DNA of 64,000 nt from Salipiger profundus (GTDB lineage: Bacteria > Pseudomonadota > Alphaproteobacteria > Rhodobacterales > Rhodobacteraceae). The stretch spans positions 62,001-126,000 of the forward strand of contig NZ_CP014796.1 in the NCBI RefSeq assembly GCF_001969385.1, written 5' to 3'. The position numbers and the translations under genes are program-made. This document shows positions 51,192 to 59,968 of this stretch, piece by piece (within the stretch, counting starts at the first letter, position 1; each line of letters begins with the position of its first letter). Under the pieces are notes generated by a model. That model had not been told where the DNA came from and searched no databases. It worked only from the letters and a program-made list of their open reading frames with translations.

Positions 51192-52339
51192 TGAGACGCC
51201 GGCGTGTCGGTGTCCGGGCTTTCCGAGGCCGACGTTCCGCTTTCTTCGGTGCCGTCGGCATCCTCAGAGGTTTCTGCACCCGAGGGGCTGTCGTCACCGG
51301 TGATCGACGGAACCGCCGCATCTTCAGACGCCTCGGAGGCAGTGTCTTCGGCCGCGTCTGCCGCAGTATCCGCCTCTTCGGAAGTCTCTTCGAGCGCCTC
51401 GTTTGCGGCCTCGTCGGTGGCCGCCGGCGCCATGAAGGCCTCGTCCTGCGACACCTCGGCCGGCGACGCCTCGCCCTGCGACTTGAAGTACTCGAAGAAC
51501 TCGCTGTCCGGCGTCATCACCAGCGACGAGTTCGAGCCTTCGAGCGCGGTCTCGTACGCCTCAAGCGACCGGTAGAACGCGAAGAACTCGGGATCGGCGC
51601 CATAGGCCTGCGCGAAGATGCCGTTGCGCTCGGCGTCGGCCTCGCCTCGGGTCACGTCGGCATCCCGCTGGGCGGCCGAGCGGGTCTCGACCACGGTCCG
51701 GTCGGCCAGCGCGCGCACGCGCTGCGCGGCCTCGTTACCACGGGCGATCTCGTCGGCGGCCTCGCGTTCACGCTCGGCCCGCATCCGGGCAAAGGTGGCG
51801 TCGAGGTTCTGCGACGGCAGGTTGGTCTGCTTCAGCCGCACGTCGACCACGTCGAGACCCAGCGAGCGCGCCGAGGCGCGGGCATTGTCGCGGATGCGGT
51901 TCGAGAACTGGCGGCGATCGGCCGAGAGGATCACGTCGGAGGTCACCTGGTCGGCACCCAGAACTTCGCGGATCTGCGCGTTGAGGATGCCCGACAGGCG
52001 GTCCTCGGCGGTGCGCACACCGCCCACGCCGACGGCCTGGCGGAACTGCACCACGTCGGCGATGCGGTAACGCGCGAAGGCGTCGACCACGAGACGGCGG
52101 TCGTCCGACGGGGTCACCTCGATGGTGTCGGTGTCGAGCGACAGGATGCGGTCGTCATACTTCACGACCTCCTGGATGAAGGGCACCTTGACGGCGAGCC
52201 CCGGCTCTTCCTTGACCGACCGGATCTGGCCGAACTGCAGCACCAGCGCCTTCTCGCGCTCGTCCACCACGAAGACGGACGAAAGCAGAACCACCAGAAC
52301 GACCACGACGGCGGGGAGGATGAATGTCGTCTTGCGCAT
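51188..52339 (-). CDS. hflC: HflC, FtsH protease modulator, with long acidic C-terminal tail
   Basis: 383 residues versus about 290-300 in most bacteria. N-terminal membrane anchor (FILPAVVVVLVVLLSSVFVV), the SPFH/band-7 domain (~20-200: EREKALVLQFGQIRSVKEEP, LKQTNLPSQNLDATFARMRA) and the coiled part (RGNEAAQRVRALADRTVVET) end near residue 290. The last ~95 residues are an acidic Glu/Asp/Ala/Ser tail with no hydrophobic segment. With HflK it forms the membrane cage around FtsH. Three bases after hflK; overlaps DUF2065. Confidence 0.93.
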   Translation of the reverse strand: MRKTTFILPAVVVVLVVLLSSVFVVDEREKALVLQFGQIRSVKEEPGLAVKVPFIQEVVKYDDRILSLDTDTIEVTPSDDRRLVVDAFARYRIADVVQFRQAVGVGGVRTAEDRLSGILNAQIREVLGADQVTSDVILSADRRQFSNRIRDNARASARSLGLDVVDVRLKQTNLPSQNLDATFARMRAEREREAADEIARGNEAAQRVRALADRTVVETRSAAQRDADVTRGEADAERNGIFAQAYGADPEFFAFYRSLEAYETALEGSNSSLVMTPDSEFFEYFKSQGEASPAEVSQDEAFMAPAATDEAANEALEETSEEADTAADAAEDTASEASEDAAVPSITGDDSPSGAETSEDADGTEESGTSASESPDTDTPASQ

Positions 52340-52342
52340 GGA

Positions 52343-53506
52343 TCAGTTCCCCTCCGTGGTGTTGCGGTTCCGGTTCAGCTCGTTGAGCGGCAGATACGGC
52401 ACGACGCCGCCCCCCGATCCCGAGCCTGTGAGACCCTCGTCGAGAATGGTCTTGTCGACCCCGCCCAGCACGCGCTCCATCGTCTCGAGGTAGAGACGGC
52501 GGCGAGTGACCTCGGGCGCCTTGGCATATTCCTCGCGCACGGCGGAGAAGCGGCTCGCCTCACCGACGGCCTGGTTCACGACCTGCGCCCGGTAGCCCTC
52601 GGCCTCCTCGCGGATCTGCGCGGCGTCACCGCGCGCCTCTGCCACCACGCGGTTGGCGTAGGCGTCGGCCTGGCGTTCCAGCCGGTCACGCTCCTGCTCG
52701 GCCGCCTGGACCTCGCGGAACGCGTCGATGACCTCGCGCGGCGGATCGGCGGTGTCGAGGTTGATCCGCACCACGTTGATGCCGCTCTCGTACTCGTCGA
52801 GCGTCGCCTGGATCTGCTCCATCGCAGTGTCGGCGATGAGCCCACGGTCGCGGTTGAGGATCGGCGCAAGGTTCGAGGCCGCGATGATCTCGCGCATCAC
52901 CGCTTCGGAAACCGCCTGCACGGTAAGCTGCGGGTCGCGGATGTTGAAAAGGAGCCTCGCCGGATCCGCGATGTTCCAGACCACCTGGAATTCGATGTCG
53001 ACGATGTTCGCGTCGGTGGTCAGCATCAGCCCGTCGGAGCCGTTGCCCCGGCCCCCGCCGATCGTTTCCGTCCGCTCCGAGGTCACGTTCACGACCTCGT
53101 AGCTCACGAAGGGCCACGGTGCGAAATTCAGACCGGGATCGCCGGTCGAACTGTACTTGCCCAGGAACAGTTCCACAGACTGCTCTTCGGGCTTGACGGT
53201 GTAGAAGCTCATGTAGCCCCACAGACCCAGCGCGACCAGCGCGGCCAGCCCCACGGTGCCCTTGGTGAAGCCCGGGCCGCCGCTGCCGCCCCCGGTCGTG
53301 CCGCCACCGTTGCCGCCGCGCCCGCCCATCAGCACGCGCAGCCGCTCCTGGCCTTTTTTCATCAGCTCATCGATCTCGGGAATCTGCGGATCCTCGGGCC
53401 GGCGCCCGCCGTTGTTGTTGCCGCCACCGCCGCCACCGCTTGGCGGACGGCCGCTGCCACCCTGATTGCCACCGCCGCCCCAGGGGCCGCCGCTGTTTCC
53501 TGCCAT
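52343..53506 (-). CDS. hflK: HflK, FtsH protease modulator
   Basis: 387 residues from the ATG at 53506 (MAGNSGGPWGGGGNQGGSGR). Glycine/asparagine-rich cytoplasmic N-terminus (~1-80), one membrane helix (~83-102 VGLAALVALGLWGYMSFY), then the SPFH domain (PEEQSVELFLGKYSSTGDPG, NVTSERTETIGG, IVDIEFQVVWNIADPARLLF) and the coiled C-terminal part (RLYLETMERVLGGVDKTILD). Partner of HflC in the complex that restrains FtsH. First gene of the operon, preceded by GGGGAAGGGAAAGAG. Confidence 0.95.
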   Translation of the reverse strand: MAGNSGGPWGGGGNQGGSGRPPSGGGGGGNNNGGRRPEDPQIPEIDELMKKGQERLRVLMGGRGGNGGGTTGGGSGGPGFTKGTVGLAALVALGLWGYMSFYTVKPEEQSVELFLGKYSSTGDPGLNFAPWPFVSYEVVNVTSERTETIGGGRGNGSDGLMLTTDANIVDIEFQVVWNIADPARLLFNIRDPQLTVQAVSEAVMREIIAASNLAPILNRDRGLIADTAMEQIQATLDEYESGINVVRINLDTADPPREVIDAFREVQAAEQERDRLERQADAYANRVVAEARGDAAQIREEAEGYRAQVVNQAVGEASRFSAVREEYAKAPEVTRRRLYLETMERVLGGVDKTILDEGLTGSGSGGGVVPYLPLNELNRNRNTTEGN

Positions 53507-53579
53507 GAAGCTCTTTCCCTTCCCCTCAAAAGTCCTGTCGTGGGTATCCCGCTGATACCTGTGCATTCCCGCGCCGGAT

Positions 53580-55031
53580 TCAACCGTGCCGCGTCGGATT
53601 GCGCATCGTCACGATCTCTTCCGACATGGTCGGATGCACCGCGACGGTGCGGTCGAAATCTTCCTTTGTCGCGCCCATCTTCATCGCGATGCCCGCAAGC
53701 TGGATCATCTCCCCGGCGTTCGGGGCGACGATGTGACAGCCCAGCACCTTGCGGGTCTCCCTCGAGACCACGAGCTTCATCAGCACCCGGTCCGAGCGTC
53801 CTGCAAAGGCGGTCTGCATCGGCCGGAACGAGGTCGAGTAGACCTCGATCGGCTCCTGGTCGCGCGCGTCCTCCTCCGACAGGCCCACCGTGCCGAACTC
53901 CGGCTGGGTGAACACCGCCGAGGGCACCATCTCGTGGTCGACAGGCGTCGGGTTGCCCTTGAACACGGTCTCGACGAAGGCCATGCCCTCGCGGATCGCC
54001 ACGGGGGTCAGGTTCATCCGGTCGGTGACATCGCCGATGGCGTAGATCGAGGGCACCGCGGTCTGGCTGTACTCGTCGACCAGCACCTCGCCCTTGCGGC
54101 CGAGTTTCACGCCCAGCTCCTCGAGCCCCATGTCGTCGGTATTGGGCCGGCGGCCGGTGGCGAAGAACACGAGGTCGAAGACCGCCGCGTCGCCGTTGGT
54201 GGCCTTCACCCAGATCGGGCCCTCGCGGTTCTCCGCGGGCTCCTCCGAATCCTCGCGGATGGTGCCGCTCATCGAGATCGCCGACTGCGGATGCCCTTCG
54301 AGATCCTCGTCCGTGGCGCAGCGCATCTCGACGATGTCTGTGCCGAGGTGCAGGTCGATGCCGCGCTCGGTCATGGCGTCGGCGATAAGCCCGCGGGCCT
54401 CCTCGTCGAAGCCGCGCAACACCTGCGCGCCGCGATAGAACTGCGTCACCTCGACCCCGAGTCCGTGCAGGATGCAGGCGAACTCGCAGGCGATGTAGCC
54501 GCCCCCCACAATCAGGATGCGCTTCGGCAGCTCCTCGAGATGGAAAAGATCGTCGCTCACCAGCCCGAGATGCGCGTTGGGGATCTCGGGGCGCACCGGC
54601 CGACCGCCGGTGGCGAGCAGGATGTGCTTCGCGGTGAAGGTCTCGCCGGTGCTGAGCTCGACGGTATGCTCGTCCTTGAGGCGCGCGCGGGCGTCGTAGG
54701 CATCGACACCGGAGTTCTTCAGCAGCTTGCGGTAGACCCCTTCGAGCCGGTCGAGCTCGTCGCTCAGCCGGGCGTGGAAGCCGGTCCAGTCGAACGGCCC
54801 CTCCTGCAGGCTCCAGCCGTAGTTGCGCGCGTCCTCGACGACCTCGGCGTATTCGCTGGCGAAGACCATCAGCTTCTTGGGCCCGCACCCCCGGATGACG
54901 CAGGTGCCGCCGTAGCGGTCGGCCTCGGCCAGCGCCACCTTCGCACCGGCGTCGCCCGCGGCCACCCGTGCCGCGCGAACCCCGCCGGAGCCGCCGCCGA
55001 TGACGAAGAGATCGTAGTCGAAATCGCTCAT
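53580..55031 (-). CDS. gor: Glutathione-disulfide reductase
   Basis: 483 residues from the ATG at 55031 (MSDFDYDLFVIGGGSGGVRA), FAD Rossmann motif GGGSGGVRAAR. The redox-active disulfide is GGTCVIRGCGPKKLMVF (CX4C), NADPH domain ILIVGGGYIACEFACILHGL, ATGRRPNTDDMGLEELGV, FAD Asp in YAIGDVTDRMNLTPVAI, and the active-site VHPTMSEE at the C-terminus. Together these mark glutathione reductase over mercuric or lipoamide reductases. Upstream it is preceded by repeat copy D and rpiA on the same strand. Confidence 0.94.
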   Translation of the reverse strand: MSDFDYDLFVIGGGSGGVRAARVAAGDAGAKVALAEADRYGGTCVIRGCGPKKLMVFASEYAEVVEDARNYGWSLQEGPFDWTGFHARLSDELDRLEGVYRKLLKNSGVDAYDARARLKDEHTVELSTGETFTAKHILLATGGRPVRPEIPNAHLGLVSDDLFHLEELPKRILIVGGGYIACEFACILHGLGVEVTQFYRGAQVLRGFDEEARGLIADAMTERGIDLHLGTDIVEMRCATDEDLEGHPQSAISMSGTIREDSEEPAENREGPIWVKATNGDAAVFDLVFFATGRRPNTDDMGLEELGVKLGRKGEVLVDEYSQTAVPSIYAIGDVTDRMNLTPVAIREGMAFVETVFKGNPTPVDHEMVPSAVFTQPEFGTVGLSEEDARDQEPIEVYSTSFRPMQTAFAGRSDRVLMKLVVSRETRKVLGCHIVAPNAGEMIQLAGIAMKMGATKEDFDRTVAVHPTMSEEIVTMRNPTRHG

Positions 55032-55134
55032 GTCGCTCGTCCCGTTCTGGTGTCGTCCCGGGTATCCCACAGGCCGGCCGGGATGGCCAGACGCCGCGCA
55101 CCTCCGGGGGCCGGACCCGTCACCGCGCCCGCGC

Positions 55135-55197
55135 CTTCTTCTGGCAAAAAATATCCCGGGGTGAATGCGCCGAAAGGCGCAGAGGGGCAGCGCCCCT
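55135..55197 (-). repeat. 3'-end intergenic repeat, copy D
   Basis: On the minus strand: GGGGCGCTGCCCC hairpin, GCGCCTTTCGGCGC mini-hairpin, ACCCCGGGATATTTTTTGCC, then AGAAGAAG. It lies 24 bases after the rpiA stop and about 100 bases upstream of gor. Confidence 0.75.
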
Positions 55198-55220
55198 CCC
55201 GCCCACGCCGGCCGCCGGGC

Positions 55221-56003
55221 TCAGACGTCGCGGAAAAGGTTGTCGCTCTCGACGAAATCCATCGTCTCTTCCTCGACGGTGCCGGCGTTGATGTCGCGCG
55301 TCTCGACCCGGCCGTCGCCGTAGCCGATCACCACCCGGTCGCAGATGTCGATGAATAGCCCGTTCTCGACCACGCCGGGGACCTGGTTGAGCACCAGCGC
55401 CAGCTCACGCGGGTTGCCGATGCGCGACAGGTGCAGGTCGAGGATATGGTTGCCCTCGTCCGTGACATAAGCCTTGTCGCCGTCCATCCGCAGCGTGGTC
55501 TTGCGGCCCATCACGTCCATCGAGACCAGCGCCTCCTCGATCAGCGCCTGACTCGCGGTCCAGCCGAAGGGAATGACCTCGACCGGCAGCGGGAAGGCCC
55601 CGAGCGATCCGACCTCCTTGGCCGCGTCGGCGATCACGACCATCTGGTCGCTCGCGGTGGCGACGATCTTCTCCTGCAGCAGCGCGCCGCCGCCGCCCTT
55701 GATGAGGTTCAGCTCGGCGTCGAACTCGTCGGCGCCGTCGATGGTGATGTCGAGCCAGCGCGCCTCGTCGAGGGTGATCACCTCGATCCCCACCTCGCGG
55801 GCAAGCTCGGCGGTCCGGGTCGAGGTCGGCACGCCGCGAAAGCGCATCCCCTCCTCGCGGACCTTCTCGCCCAGGCAGCGCACCAGCCAGGCGGCGGTGG
55901 AGCCCGTGCCGAGACCGACACGCATGCCGTCCTCGACGAATTCGGCAGCGCGTTTGGCGGCCACGAACTTGGCCTTGTCGATGGGCGAAAGCTCTCCGGT
56001 CAT
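55221..56003 (-). CDS. rpiA: Ribose-5-phosphate isomerase A
   Basis: 260 residues from the ATG at 56003 (MTGELSPIDKAKFVAAKRAA). Interconverts ribose-5-P and ribulose-5-P in the pentose phosphate pathway. RpiA motifs: MRVGLGTGSTAAWLVRCLGE, RGVPTSTRTAELAREVGIE, DITIDGADEFDAELNLIKGG (catalytic Asp and Glu) and GGALLQEKIVATASDQMVV with the catalytic Glu/Lys. C-terminal ENGLFIDICDRVVIGYGDG. About 40 residues longer than E. coli RpiA, mainly at the C-terminus. Divergent from sdaA. Confidence 0.96.
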   Translation of the reverse strand: MTGELSPIDKAKFVAAKRAAEFVEDGMRVGLGTGSTAAWLVRCLGEKVREEGMRFRGVPTSTRTAELAREVGIEVITLDEARWLDITIDGADEFDAELNLIKGGGGALLQEKIVATASDQMVVIADAAKEVGSLGAFPLPVEVIPFGWTASQALIEEALVSMDVMGRKTTLRMDGDKAYVTDEGNHILDLHLSRIGNPRELALVLNQVPGVVENGLFIDICDRVVIGYGDGRVETRDINAGTVEEETMDFVESDNLFRDV

Positions 56004-56186
56004 TGTATCCCCCTGGGTTCGGAACGGGTTCCTTATAGAAAGGGCTCCGGGCGGGCGCGAGTCTCCTTTTCCGGCTTTTCCCGCATGCAGCCGCTTTCCG
56101 GGTCCGTCACGCCGGTTTCGGTGCTTGTGCCGCGGCCGGCAACGCCTAGGGTGGCCGCAACTGCGCCCGAACCACAGGATGCCGCG

Positions 56187-57560
56187 ATGTTTCTTTCCGT
56201 CTTCGACATGTTCAAGGTCGGTATCGGCCCCTCGTCCTCGCACACGATGGGCCCGATGGTCGCCGCCGCCCGGTTCCTCGACCGGCTGCGCGCCGCGCCG
56301 TTCACCGCCCACGGCCTGCGCGCCTCGCTGCACGGCTCGCTGGCCTTTACCGGCGTCGGCCATGCCACCGACCGCGCCACGATTCTCGGGCTCGCGGGGT
56401 TCACCCCCGAGGGTTACGAGGCCGAGGCCGCCGAGGCGGCGATGGTGCGCATCGCCGAGGAAAAGCGGGTCACGCCCGAGGGGCTCGCGCCGCTTGTCTT
56501 CGATCCCGCCACCGACATGCGCTTCGACTACGACGAGGCGCTGCCCGGCCACGCCAACGGCATGCGGATCGAGGCGATGGACCGGCAGGGCGACGTGATC
56601 CTCTCCGAGGTCTACTACTCGGTGGGCGGCGGCTTCGTGCTGACCGAGGCCGAGCTGGCCGCCGGCGACGACGTCGACCACGGCCCCAAGGTGCCCTACC
56701 CCTTCCGCTCCGCCACCGAGATGCTCGAGATGGCGACCGCCTCGGGTCTGAGCATCGCCGAGATGAAGCGCCGCAACGAGCTGTCGCGCCACCCGGCGGC
56801 CCATCTCGAGGACGGGCTCAAGCGGATCTGGCAGGTGATGGACGACTGCCTGCAACGCGGCCTGACCGAGCGCGGCGAGTTGCCGGGCGGCCTGCGGGTG
56901 AAGCGCCGCGCCGCCGACATCCACGACGCACTGCGCGAGGAATACGGCCGCAACCTCACCGCGCCGCATATCATCAACGACTGGATGAGCTGCTACGCCA
57001 TGGCCGTGAACGAGCAGAACGCCGCCATGGGTCAGGTCGTCACCGCCCCCACCAACGGCGCGGCGGGCGTGGTGCCGGCGGTGATCCGCTACTGGCTGGA
57101 TTTCGTGCCCGGCGCACAGGCGAGCCGGGTGCCCGAGTTCCTGCTGACGGCGGCGGCGATCGGCGGGCTGGTGAAATACAACGCCTCGATCTCGGGAGCC
57201 GAGGCCGGCTGCCAGGCCGAGGTCGGCAGCGCCGCCGCGATGGCGGCGGCGGGGCTCTGCGCGGTCATGGGCGGCACTCCTGCGCAGATCGAGAACGCCG
57301 CCGAGATCGCGCTCGAGCATCACCTCGGCATGACCTGCGACCCGGTGAAGGGTCTGGTGCAGGTGCCCTGCATCGAGCGCAACGGGCTGGGCGCGATCAA
57401 GGCCGTCTCGGCCGCCTCGCTGTCGATGCGCGGCGACGGCACGCACCTCGTGCCGCTCGATGCCTGCATCGAGACCATGCGCCAGACCGGCCGCGACATG
57501 CACCGGCACTACAAGGAAACCTCGCTGGGCGGGCTCGCGGTGAACGTGCCGAACTGCTGA
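56187..57560 (+). CDS. sdaA: L-serine ammonia-lyase (dehydratase), iron-sulfur type
   Basis: 457 residues, single-chain form. [20 protein letters not shown] starts the beta domain ([14 protein letters not shown]), the alpha domain carries the Fe-S cysteines: [20 protein letters not shown] near 340, [18 protein letters not shown] near 385. Deaminates serine to pyruvate for central metabolism, which fits the neighbouring pdh operon. Oxygen-sensitive [4Fe-4S] enzyme. The ATG is the first Met and matches the family start; TGCCGCG precedes it, so the ribosome site is weak. Confidence 0.95.
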   Translation: MFLSVFDMFKVGIGPSSSHTMGPMVAAARFLDRLRAAPFTAHGLRASLHGSLAFTGVGHATDRATILGLAGFTPEGYEAEAAEAAMVRIAEEKRVTPEGLAPLVFDPATDMRFDYDEALPGHANGMRIEAMDRQGDVILSEVYYSVGGGFVLTEAELAAGDDVDHGPKVPYPFRSATEMLEMATASGLSIAEMKRRNELSRHPAAHLEDGLKRIWQVMDDCLQRGLTERGELPGGLRVKRRAADIHDALREEYGRNLTAPHIINDWMSCYAMAVNEQNAAMGQVVTAPTNGAAGVVPAVIRYWLDFVPGAQASRVPEFLLTAAAIGGLVKYNASISGAEAGCQAEVGSAAAMAAAGLCAVMGGTPAQIENAAEIALEHHLGMTCDPVKGLVQVPCIERNGLGAIKAVSAASLSMRGDGTHLVPLDACIETMRQTGRDMHRHYKETSLGGLAVNVPNC

Positions 57561-57582
57561 GCCGTTCGGCATCCGTGGCCCG

Positions 57583-58101
57583 TCAGAGACGGCGATACAT
57601 GTAGGTCGTGGGATCGCGCCGGTCGGTGCCCTCGGGCGCCAGCGCGAAACCGGGGATCTCGCCCGCCATCTCGAACCCGCAGGCCGCATAGAGCGCCTGC
57701 GCCGCATCGCCACTGCGGGTGTCGAGCGTGACGAGCTGCCGGCCCTCGCTGGCGGCACGGTCGAGCAGCGTCGCCATCAGCGCCCGCCCGAGGCCCTGCC
57801 GCCGGGCGCGCGGGTGCACCAGCATCTTCGAGACCTCCGCGCGGTGGCTCTGGTTCGGCATCATGCCCAGCACGAGCTGCACCGTCCCCACCAGCGCATC
57901 GTCCTCGAACGCCGCCCAGAGCACGCGGTCGTCGCGCCCGAGCGCAGGAAGCACGCTTTGCGTCCAGAACGCCTCCGCCTCGGCCTGCGCGAAGGGCATG
58001 ACGAAACCGAAGCTCGCGCCATCCTCGACGCAGGCCCGCAGCAGCGCGCCGAGCGCCGGGGCGTGGCGTTCCGCCTCGGCGGCGGTCAGCGCGCGGATCA
58101 T
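57583..58101 (-). CDS. GNAT family N-acetyltransferase
   Basis: 172 residues from the ATG at 58101, which overlaps the stop of the XRE-cupin gene (ATGA). GNAT fold with acetyl-CoA motif VHPRARRQGLGRALMATLLD (R-x-x-G-x-G/A) near 105-122, LVTLDTRSGDAAQALYAACG with FEMAGEIPGFAL after it, and the LVGTVQLVLGMMPNQSHRAE strand. The pattern resembles GNATs linked to small-molecule or antibiotic acetylation. Co-transcribed with its upstream regulator, whose cupin domain may sense the same compound. Confidence 0.92.
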   Translation of the reverse strand: MIRALTAAEAERHAPALGALLRACVEDGASFGFVMPFAQAEAEAFWTQSVLPALGRDDRVLWAAFEDDALVGTVQLVLGMMPNQSHRAEVSKMLVHPRARRQGLGRALMATLLDRAASEGRQLVTLDTRSGDAAQALYAACGFEMAGEIPGFALAPEGTDRRDPTTYMYRRL

Positions 58102-58652
58102 GGGCTCACGAGCACGAGCATGTAGGTCGCGCCCTCCGTTGCCGGCGTCTCGAAGCTGGACGTGCCGGTCAGGCGATAGCGCAGCGCGTCCCCGGGCCCG
58201 ATGTCGTGCACGACATCGTCGAGCGTGACCCGCAAGCCGCCCGAGATCAGCACGAGGTGATGCTCCTGCCCCGGCACCGGTGGCCCGTCGTAAGCGATGC
58301 GCTTCCCCGGCTCGAGCCGGCACTCGATGACCTCGGCCGCCAGCGCGGCGCCGCCGGGCGAGACGACACGGCGGGTAAAGCCCTCGTCGCTCCAGACCGG
58401 CTGGCCGGTGCGCGGCACATGCGCGGGCCCGCCATCCTCGACCATCGCCATCAGCCGCGACATGGTCATTCCATAGGCGCGGCAAAGCCGGCCCAGCACC
58501 TCGGCGGTGGGGCTCACCTCGGCCTTCTCGAGCCGCGACAGCGCGGCCCGGCTGACGCCGCTTGCCTCGGCCAGTTGGTCGAGCGTCAGCCCGCGGTCTG
58601 CGCGCAGCTGCGCGAGGCGTTGCGCGAGGCGCGTGGTGACGGTTTCGGTCAT
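58098..58652 (-). CDS. XRE-family regulator with cupin domain
   Basis: 184 residues from the ATG at 58652 (MTETVTTRLAQRLAQLRADR). N-terminal HTH (~8-62: RGLTLDQLAEASGVSRAALS, RLEKAEVSPTAEVLGRLCRA) and C-terminal cupin_2 domain (~105-180: PVPGQEHHLVLISGGLRVTL, GPGDALRYRLTGTSSFETP). Proteins of this type sense a small molecule in the cupin and repress an adjoining enzyme gene; here a GNAT. Its stop overlaps the GNAT start. Two palindromes lie just upstream of its start codon (58670-58705). Confidence 0.93.
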   Translation of the reverse strand: MTETVTTRLAQRLAQLRADRGLTLDQLAEASGVSRAALSRLEKAEVSPTAEVLGRLCRAYGMTMSRLMAMVEDGGPAHVPRTGQPVWSDEGFTRRVVSPGGAALAAEVIECRLEPGKRIAYDGPPVPGQEHHLVLISGGLRVTLDDVVHDIGPGDALRYRLTGTSSFETPATEGATYMLVLVSP

Positions 58653-58669
58653 GGCGGCTCCGGCGACAT

Positions 58670-58705
58670 ATTCCCGATCTCGGGAATGATTCCCTATACG
58701 GGGAT
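58670..58705. promoter_or_regulatory. Candidate autoregulatory operator of the XRE-cupin/GNAT operon
   Basis: Near-perfect palindrome ATTCCCGATCTCGGGAAT (8-base arms, 58670-58687) followed at once by a weaker dyad ATTCCC-TATAC-GGGGAT (58689-58705). It begins 18 bases upstream of the regulator ATG, the usual place for an XRE autoregulator site. Confidence 0.6.
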
Positions 58706-58856
58706 GATACTCTCGCCAAGGCTGGACGCAAGAGCCCGCGGGACCTGCCCAGTGATGCGCATTTCCGGGGGAAACCAATCGTGCCGCAGCGTTGTTTTCC
58801 GGGTAAGCTCGACCGGACCGGCGCGAAAGTTTTTGGTCTCTCGCCGGTTGAGGGCT

Positions 58857-58885
58857 TTGACACTCGGGCTACCTGCCAGTATCGT
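58857..58885 (+). promoter_or_regulatory. Promoter of the pdh operon
   Basis: TTGACA (58857-58862), 17-base spacer, TATCGT (58880-58885), 42 bases before the pdhA ATG. The -35 is consensus and the spacing ideal. Confidence 0.7.
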
Positions 58886-58892
58886 CCGGGAA

Positions 58893-58908
58893 AGTTTAAC
58901 ACTAAACT
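58893..58908 (+). promoter_or_regulatory. Inverted repeat at the predicted pdh transcription start
   Basis: AGTTTAACACTAAACT: perfect six-base arms around ACAC, beginning 7 bases after the -10 box. It could be an operator or a leader hairpin; no PdhR-type site is present. Confidence 0.55.
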
Positions 58909-58926
58909 AGTTGGGGAGGAATCGCC

Positions 58927-59949
58927 ATGGCCGCCCGCAAATCAGCCGCCAAGCCGAACGTCTCTCCCGAAGAGCTGAAGCAGTACTACCGTGACATGCT
59001 TCTCATCCGCCGTTTCGAGGAAAAGGCGGGTCAGCTCTACGGGATGGGTCTCATCGGGGGCTTCTGCCACCTTTACATCGGCCAGGAAGCGGTCGTCGTC
59101 GGCCTCGAGGCCGCCGCGAGCGAGGGCGACAAGCGCGTCACCTCCTACCGCGACCACGGTCACATGCTCGCCTGCGGGATGGACCCGAACGGCGTGATGG
59201 CCGAGCTCACCGGCCGCGACGGCGGCTACTCGAAGGGCAAGGGCGGCTCGATGCACATGTTCAGCCGCGAGAAGCACTTCTACGGCGGGCACGGCATCGT
59301 CGGAGCGCAGGTGCCGATCGGCGCCGGTCTCGCCTTCGCCGACAAGTACCTCGAGAACGACCGCGTGACCTTCACCTACTTCGGTGACGGCGCCGCCAAC
59401 CAGGGCCAGGTCTACGAGACCTTCAACATGGCCTCGATCTGGAAGCTGCCGGTGGTCTTCGTGATCGAGAACAACCAGTACGCCATGGGCACCTCGCAGA
59501 AGCGCTCGACCTCCGGCGAAGACATCTACACCCGCGGCGCGCCCTTCGGCATCCCGGGCGAGCTTGTCGACGGCATGGACGTGCTCGCGGTCAAGGCCGC
59601 CGGCGAGAAGGCGGTCGAGCACTGCCGCGCGGGCAACGGTCCCTACATCCTCGAGATCAAGACCTACCGCTACCGCGGTCACTCGATGTCGGACCCGGCC
59701 AAGTACCGCACCCGCGAAGAGGTCCAGAAGATGCGCGAGGAGCGCGACGCGATCCAGAACGTGCGCGATCTGCTGCTTCAGGGCAAGCACGCCACCGAGG
59801 ACGACCTCAAGGCGATCGACAAGGAAATCAAGGACATCGTCAACGCCTCGGCCGAGTTCGCCAAGGAGAGCCCGGAGCCGGATCTCGACGAACTGTGGAC
59901 CGACATCTACGCCAGCGAAGTGCCTCAGGGCGACGCGGTGGACGCCTGA
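58927..59949 (+). CDS. pdhA: Pyruvate dehydrogenase E1 component, alpha subunit
   Basis: 340 residues, GGGGAGGA 8 bases before the ATG. Thiamine-diphosphate enzyme that decarboxylates pyruvate and acetylates the lipoyl arm, together with PdhB. Motifs: [20 protein letters not shown], the [15 protein letters not shown] active-site loop, [20 protein letters not shown], the ThDP-binding [18 protein letters not shown] followed by [13 protein letters not shown], and the phosphorylation-loop-like [18 protein letters not shown]. First gene of pdhA-pdhB-orf-pdhC. Confidence 0.98.
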   Translation: MAARKSAAKPNVSPEELKQYYRDMLLIRRFEEKAGQLYGMGLIGGFCHLYIGQEAVVVGLEAAASEGDKRVTSYRDHGHMLACGMDPNGVMAELTGRDGGYSKGKGGSMHMFSREKHFYGGHGIVGAQVPIGAGLAFADKYLENDRVTFTYFGDGAANQGQVYETFNMASIWKLPVVFVIENNQYAMGTSQKRSTSGEDIYTRGAPFGIPGELVDGMDVLAVKAAGEKAVEHCRAGNGPYILEIKTYRYRGHSMSDPAKYRTREEVQKMREERDAIQNVRDLLLQGKHATEDDLKAIDKEIKDIVNASAEFAKESPEPDLDELWTDIYASEVPQGDAVDA

Positions 59950-59968
59950 GGCAGGAGGAACGACTAGA

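Noticed and set aside
58893..58908. PdhR or known acetate-regulator operator
   Set aside because: The dyad AGTTTA-N4-TAAACT does not match the PdhR (ATTGGT-N3-ACCAAT) site; kept as an unassigned inverted repeat only.
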